Part shown: one piece after another, positions 6,461 through 7,943 of the stretch
Layout of the letters: the number at the start of each line of letters is the position of its first letter
Numbering within the stretch: position 1 is the first letter of the stretch
NCBI GenBank assembly: GCA_036675035.1
Contig: JAKFFO010000065.1
Coordinates: forward strand, 1-7,943
From: MESE01 sp036675035
GTDB taxonomy: Bacteria > Pseudomonadota > Gammaproteobacteria > Burkholderiales > Burkholderiaceae_D
Length of the DNA stretch: 7,943 nucleotides
Reading direction: 5' to 3'
Translations under genes and position numbers: made by a program
The notes under the pieces: model-generated
Seen by the model: the letters and a program-made list of their open reading frames with translations, nothing else
Told to the model about the DNA's origin: nothing
Databases searched by the model: none

Positions 6461-7587
6461 TGGCCGCTTCCACACTACGCACCTGGTCTGCGATTCACAA
6501 GTGGAGCAGCCTGGTCTGCACCGCATTCATGCTGCTGCTGTGCCTGACCGGCCTGCCGCTGATCTTTCATCATGAAATCGAGCATTGGCTCGGCGACGAC
6601 TTTGTCCCGGCTTCGGTGCCGGCCGGCACACCTATGGCCGACCTCGACCAGGTGCTGCAAGTGGCGCAATCGCGCCATCCGGACAAGGCCGTGACTTTCG
6701 TCGGTGACGTCAGCGGCGACGGCTACTGGTACGTCAACATGGTCGACAGATCCAAAGGCGGCGGCGAAAGAGCGACGGTTGTGGTCGACTATCATACGGC
6801 GCAGGTGCTGGGCGAGCCAAAGTCCGAGCAAGGCTTCATGCATATCATGGAGCGGCTTCACATCGACTTGTTTGCCGGCTTGCCCGGCAAGCTGTTCCTT
6901 GGCGCAATGGCTTTTTTGCTGATGCTGGCGATTGTGTCAGGCGTGGTCCTGTACGCGCCCTTCATGCGCCGGATTGATTTCGGCACGGTACGGCATGACC
7001 GGCCGACGCGGACCAGGTGGCTGGACCTGCACAATCTATTGGGTATCGTGACTGTGGTCTGGGCTTTCGTGGTGAGCGCCACAGGCATGATCAACACGCT
7101 GGAAACGCCGCTGATTGAAATCTGGCGCGCCGATCAAATGGCGGAAATGGTCGCAGCCCACAAAAACCTGCCACCGATAGAACGCCCGGGCTCGCTGCAA
7201 CAGGCGGTATCGGCGGCGCAAAAGCTTGAGCCCGGCATGCAGCTGGGATTTGTCGGCTTCCCCGGTTCCCGCATGTCGAGCCCGCATCATTTTGCGGTAT
7301 TCATGCGCGGCACCGAGCCGCTTACTTCGCGACTGCTCAAGCCGGTGCTGGTCGACGCGCAGACCGGTCGGGTGACGGACAGCCGCGAGATGCCCTGGTA
7401 TATGAGCACACTGCTGCTGTCGCAGCCGCTGCACTTTGGCGACTATGGCGGCCAGCCGCTCAAGATCCTGTGGGCGGTACTCGATGTCATTACCATCGTC
7501 GTTCTGGGCAGCGGTCTTTATCTGTGGTTGCGCCGGCGCCAGGTTGCGCAGGTAGCACCGCAGCGTAATGGAGAAATACCAGCATGA
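6457..7587 (+). CDS. PepSY-TM inner-membrane protein (PiuB-like, iron-uptake associated)
   Basis: A 376-residue membrane protein of the PepSY-associated TM family. Four hydrophobic segments lie near residues 16-37, 145-168, 192-214 and 337-357, with two long soluble stretches between them (about 40-144 and 215-336) that should be periplasmic. Family hallmarks are IHKW (13-16), FMHIMERLHIDLFAGLPGK (127-145), DLHNLLG (190-196) and QPLHFGDYGG (323-332). The membrane-proximal histidines 14, 38/39, 129, 135, 192 and 326 are candidate heme or metal ligands. Relatives are linked to siderophore-iron reduction or release in the periplasm; an electron-transfer role here is inference. The first ATG (6457) is favoured because CAGGAG (6441-6446) lies ten bases before it; ATG 6460 is the alternative. 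The gene sits about 200 bases behind a Fur box and overlaps the next gene by four bases. Confidence 0.92.
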   Translation: MMAASTLRTWSAIHKWSSLVCTAFMLLLCLTGLPLIFHHEIEHWLGDDFVPASVPAGTPMADLDQVLQVAQSRHPDKAVTFVGDVSGDGYWYVNMVDRSKGGGERATVVVDYHTAQVLGEPKSEQGFMHIMERLHIDLFAGLPGKLFLGAMAFLLMLAIVSGVVLYAPFMRRIDFGTVRHDRPTRTRWLDLHNLLGIVTVVWAFVVSATGMINTLETPLIEIWRADQMAEMVAAHKNLPPIERPGSLQQAVSAAQKLEPGMQLGFVGFPGSRMSSPHHFAVFMRGTEPLTSRLLKPVLVDAQTGRVTDSREMPWYMSTLLLSQPLHFGDYGGQPLKILWAVLDVITIVVLGSGLYLWLRRRQVAQVAPQRNGEIPA

Positions 7588-7763
7588 ATCAGGTATCCGG
7601 AGCAAATCGTGCGTGGAGAATATTTCGTGTACCGCTGGCGATTGCGCTACTGAGCACCATCGGGCTGATCGCCGCGCTGACTGGTGACGGTTGGTTCGAT
7701 ACCCTGTCATGGCTGACCCTGGCCGTGCCGCCGATAGTGGTGGTATGGGCGATCAGCCGCTGA
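7584..7763 (+). CDS. 59-residue two-helix membrane protein, partner of the PepSY-TM gene
   Basis: A very small protein, MNQVSGANRAWRIFR at the N-terminus, then two hydrophobic segments at about residues 16-33 and 41-57, joined by the short turn TGDGWFDT. Basic residues (Arg9, Arg12, Arg15) before the first helix and Arg59 after the second predict both ends in the cytoplasm. Its ATG overlaps the PepSY stop by four bases (ATGA), so translation is coupled and the gene belongs to the same Fur-controlled operon. As I recall, tiny membrane proteins of this look follow PepSY-TM genes in other iron-related operons, but I know of no assigned function. It could be a stabilising subunit of the PepSY protein. 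The overlap, codon pattern and helix layout make it a real gene with good probability. Confidence 0.8.
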   Translation: MNQVSGANRAWRIFRVPLAIALLSTIGLIAALTGDGWFDTLSWLTLAVPPIVVVWAISR

Positions 7764-7943
7764 TGCCAGCGATGCCAGTCCAGTCCCGAGCGCAATGGAA
7801 AGAGAACAATCGGTAGCTTGGAAGCTGCTAAGGGCTCGCGCAGAAATAACTTGGTCATTTTTGCTGGCCGGAGCGGGCGCGCTGCAGCGTTGCCCGCCCC
7901 TTGCAGGGCGCAATGCTCCATGAAATCCCTGCTGCACCATCCC
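7764..7943. other. Right-end stretch without a convincing gene, with GC-rich inverted repeats
   Basis: At 7870-7919 several complementary blocks are nested: GCGGGC (7873-7878) with GCCCGC (7892-7897) around the palindrome CGCTGCAGCG; CGCCC (7895-7899) with GGGCG (7906-7910); and GGAGC (7870-7874) with GCTCC (7915-7919). These folds are mutually exclusive in part. No T-run follows on either strand, so a terminator for the PepSY operon is possible but unproven. A 42-codon frame from the ATG at 7793 has no Shine-Dalgarno site. The tandem word GATGCCAG at 7762-7769 and 7771-7778 is short. Confidence 0.35.

Noticed and set aside
5988..6575. 195-codon plus-strand frame spanning the Fur promoter
   Set aside because: It runs through the promoter and operator and continues out of frame into the PepSY gene, with no ribosome-binding site and no family resemblance.
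7589..7940. Minus-strand frames at the right end
   Set aside because: They overlap the small membrane protein gene antisense and show no conserved motif; translations look like shadows.

Overview
The window is moderately GC-rich with clear Shine-Dalgarno sites and frequent stop/start overlaps. The protein families look proteobacterial, most likely a betaproteobacterium of the Burkholderiales (Oxalobacteraceae-like). That placement rests on protein style and gene content by eye, not on a search. No rRNA, tRNA, CRISPR array or intact transposase was found.

Layout. (1) 1-2857: the end of a type I restriction-modification locus. It holds the C-terminal two thirds of HsdR, entering from the left edge, and a YgjP-like zinc metallopeptidase whose start overlaps the hsdR stop by one base. 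(2) 2858-3378: a 520-base AT-richer gap with no convincing gene and one strong inverted repeat, which probably marks the edge of the restriction island. (3) 3379-4377: an LdhA-type D-lactate dehydrogenase (D-2-hydroxyacid dehydrogenase). (4) 4548-5942: a divergent pair, a small ABM-fold monooxygenase-like protein on the minus strand and an AraC-family regulator on the plus strand. Their shared control region contains a perfect -10 box and a pair of CTCAA half-sites. (5) 5943-6456: a non-coding leader region carrying a very good Fur box directly on top of a promoter. (6) 6457-7763: a PepSY-TM (PiuB-like) inner-membrane protein, then an overlapping 59-residue two-helix membrane protein. (7) 7764-7943: no convincing gene, only a GC-rich inverted-repeat structure.

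How the parts work together. HsdR and the metallopeptidase form one translation-coupled unit of the restriction locus; hsdM and hsdS should lie to the left of the window. The PepSY protein and its small partner form an iron-starvation operon under Fur control, with a leader of about 200 nt that contains a possible 45-codon upstream ORF overlapping the PepSY start. The AraC regulator probably controls its divergent neighbour and perhaps itself. The lactate dehydrogenase looks like a stand-alone fermentative gene. The least ordinary items are the HsdR-peptidase coupling, the Fur leader with its overlapping small ORF, and the very small membrane protein.
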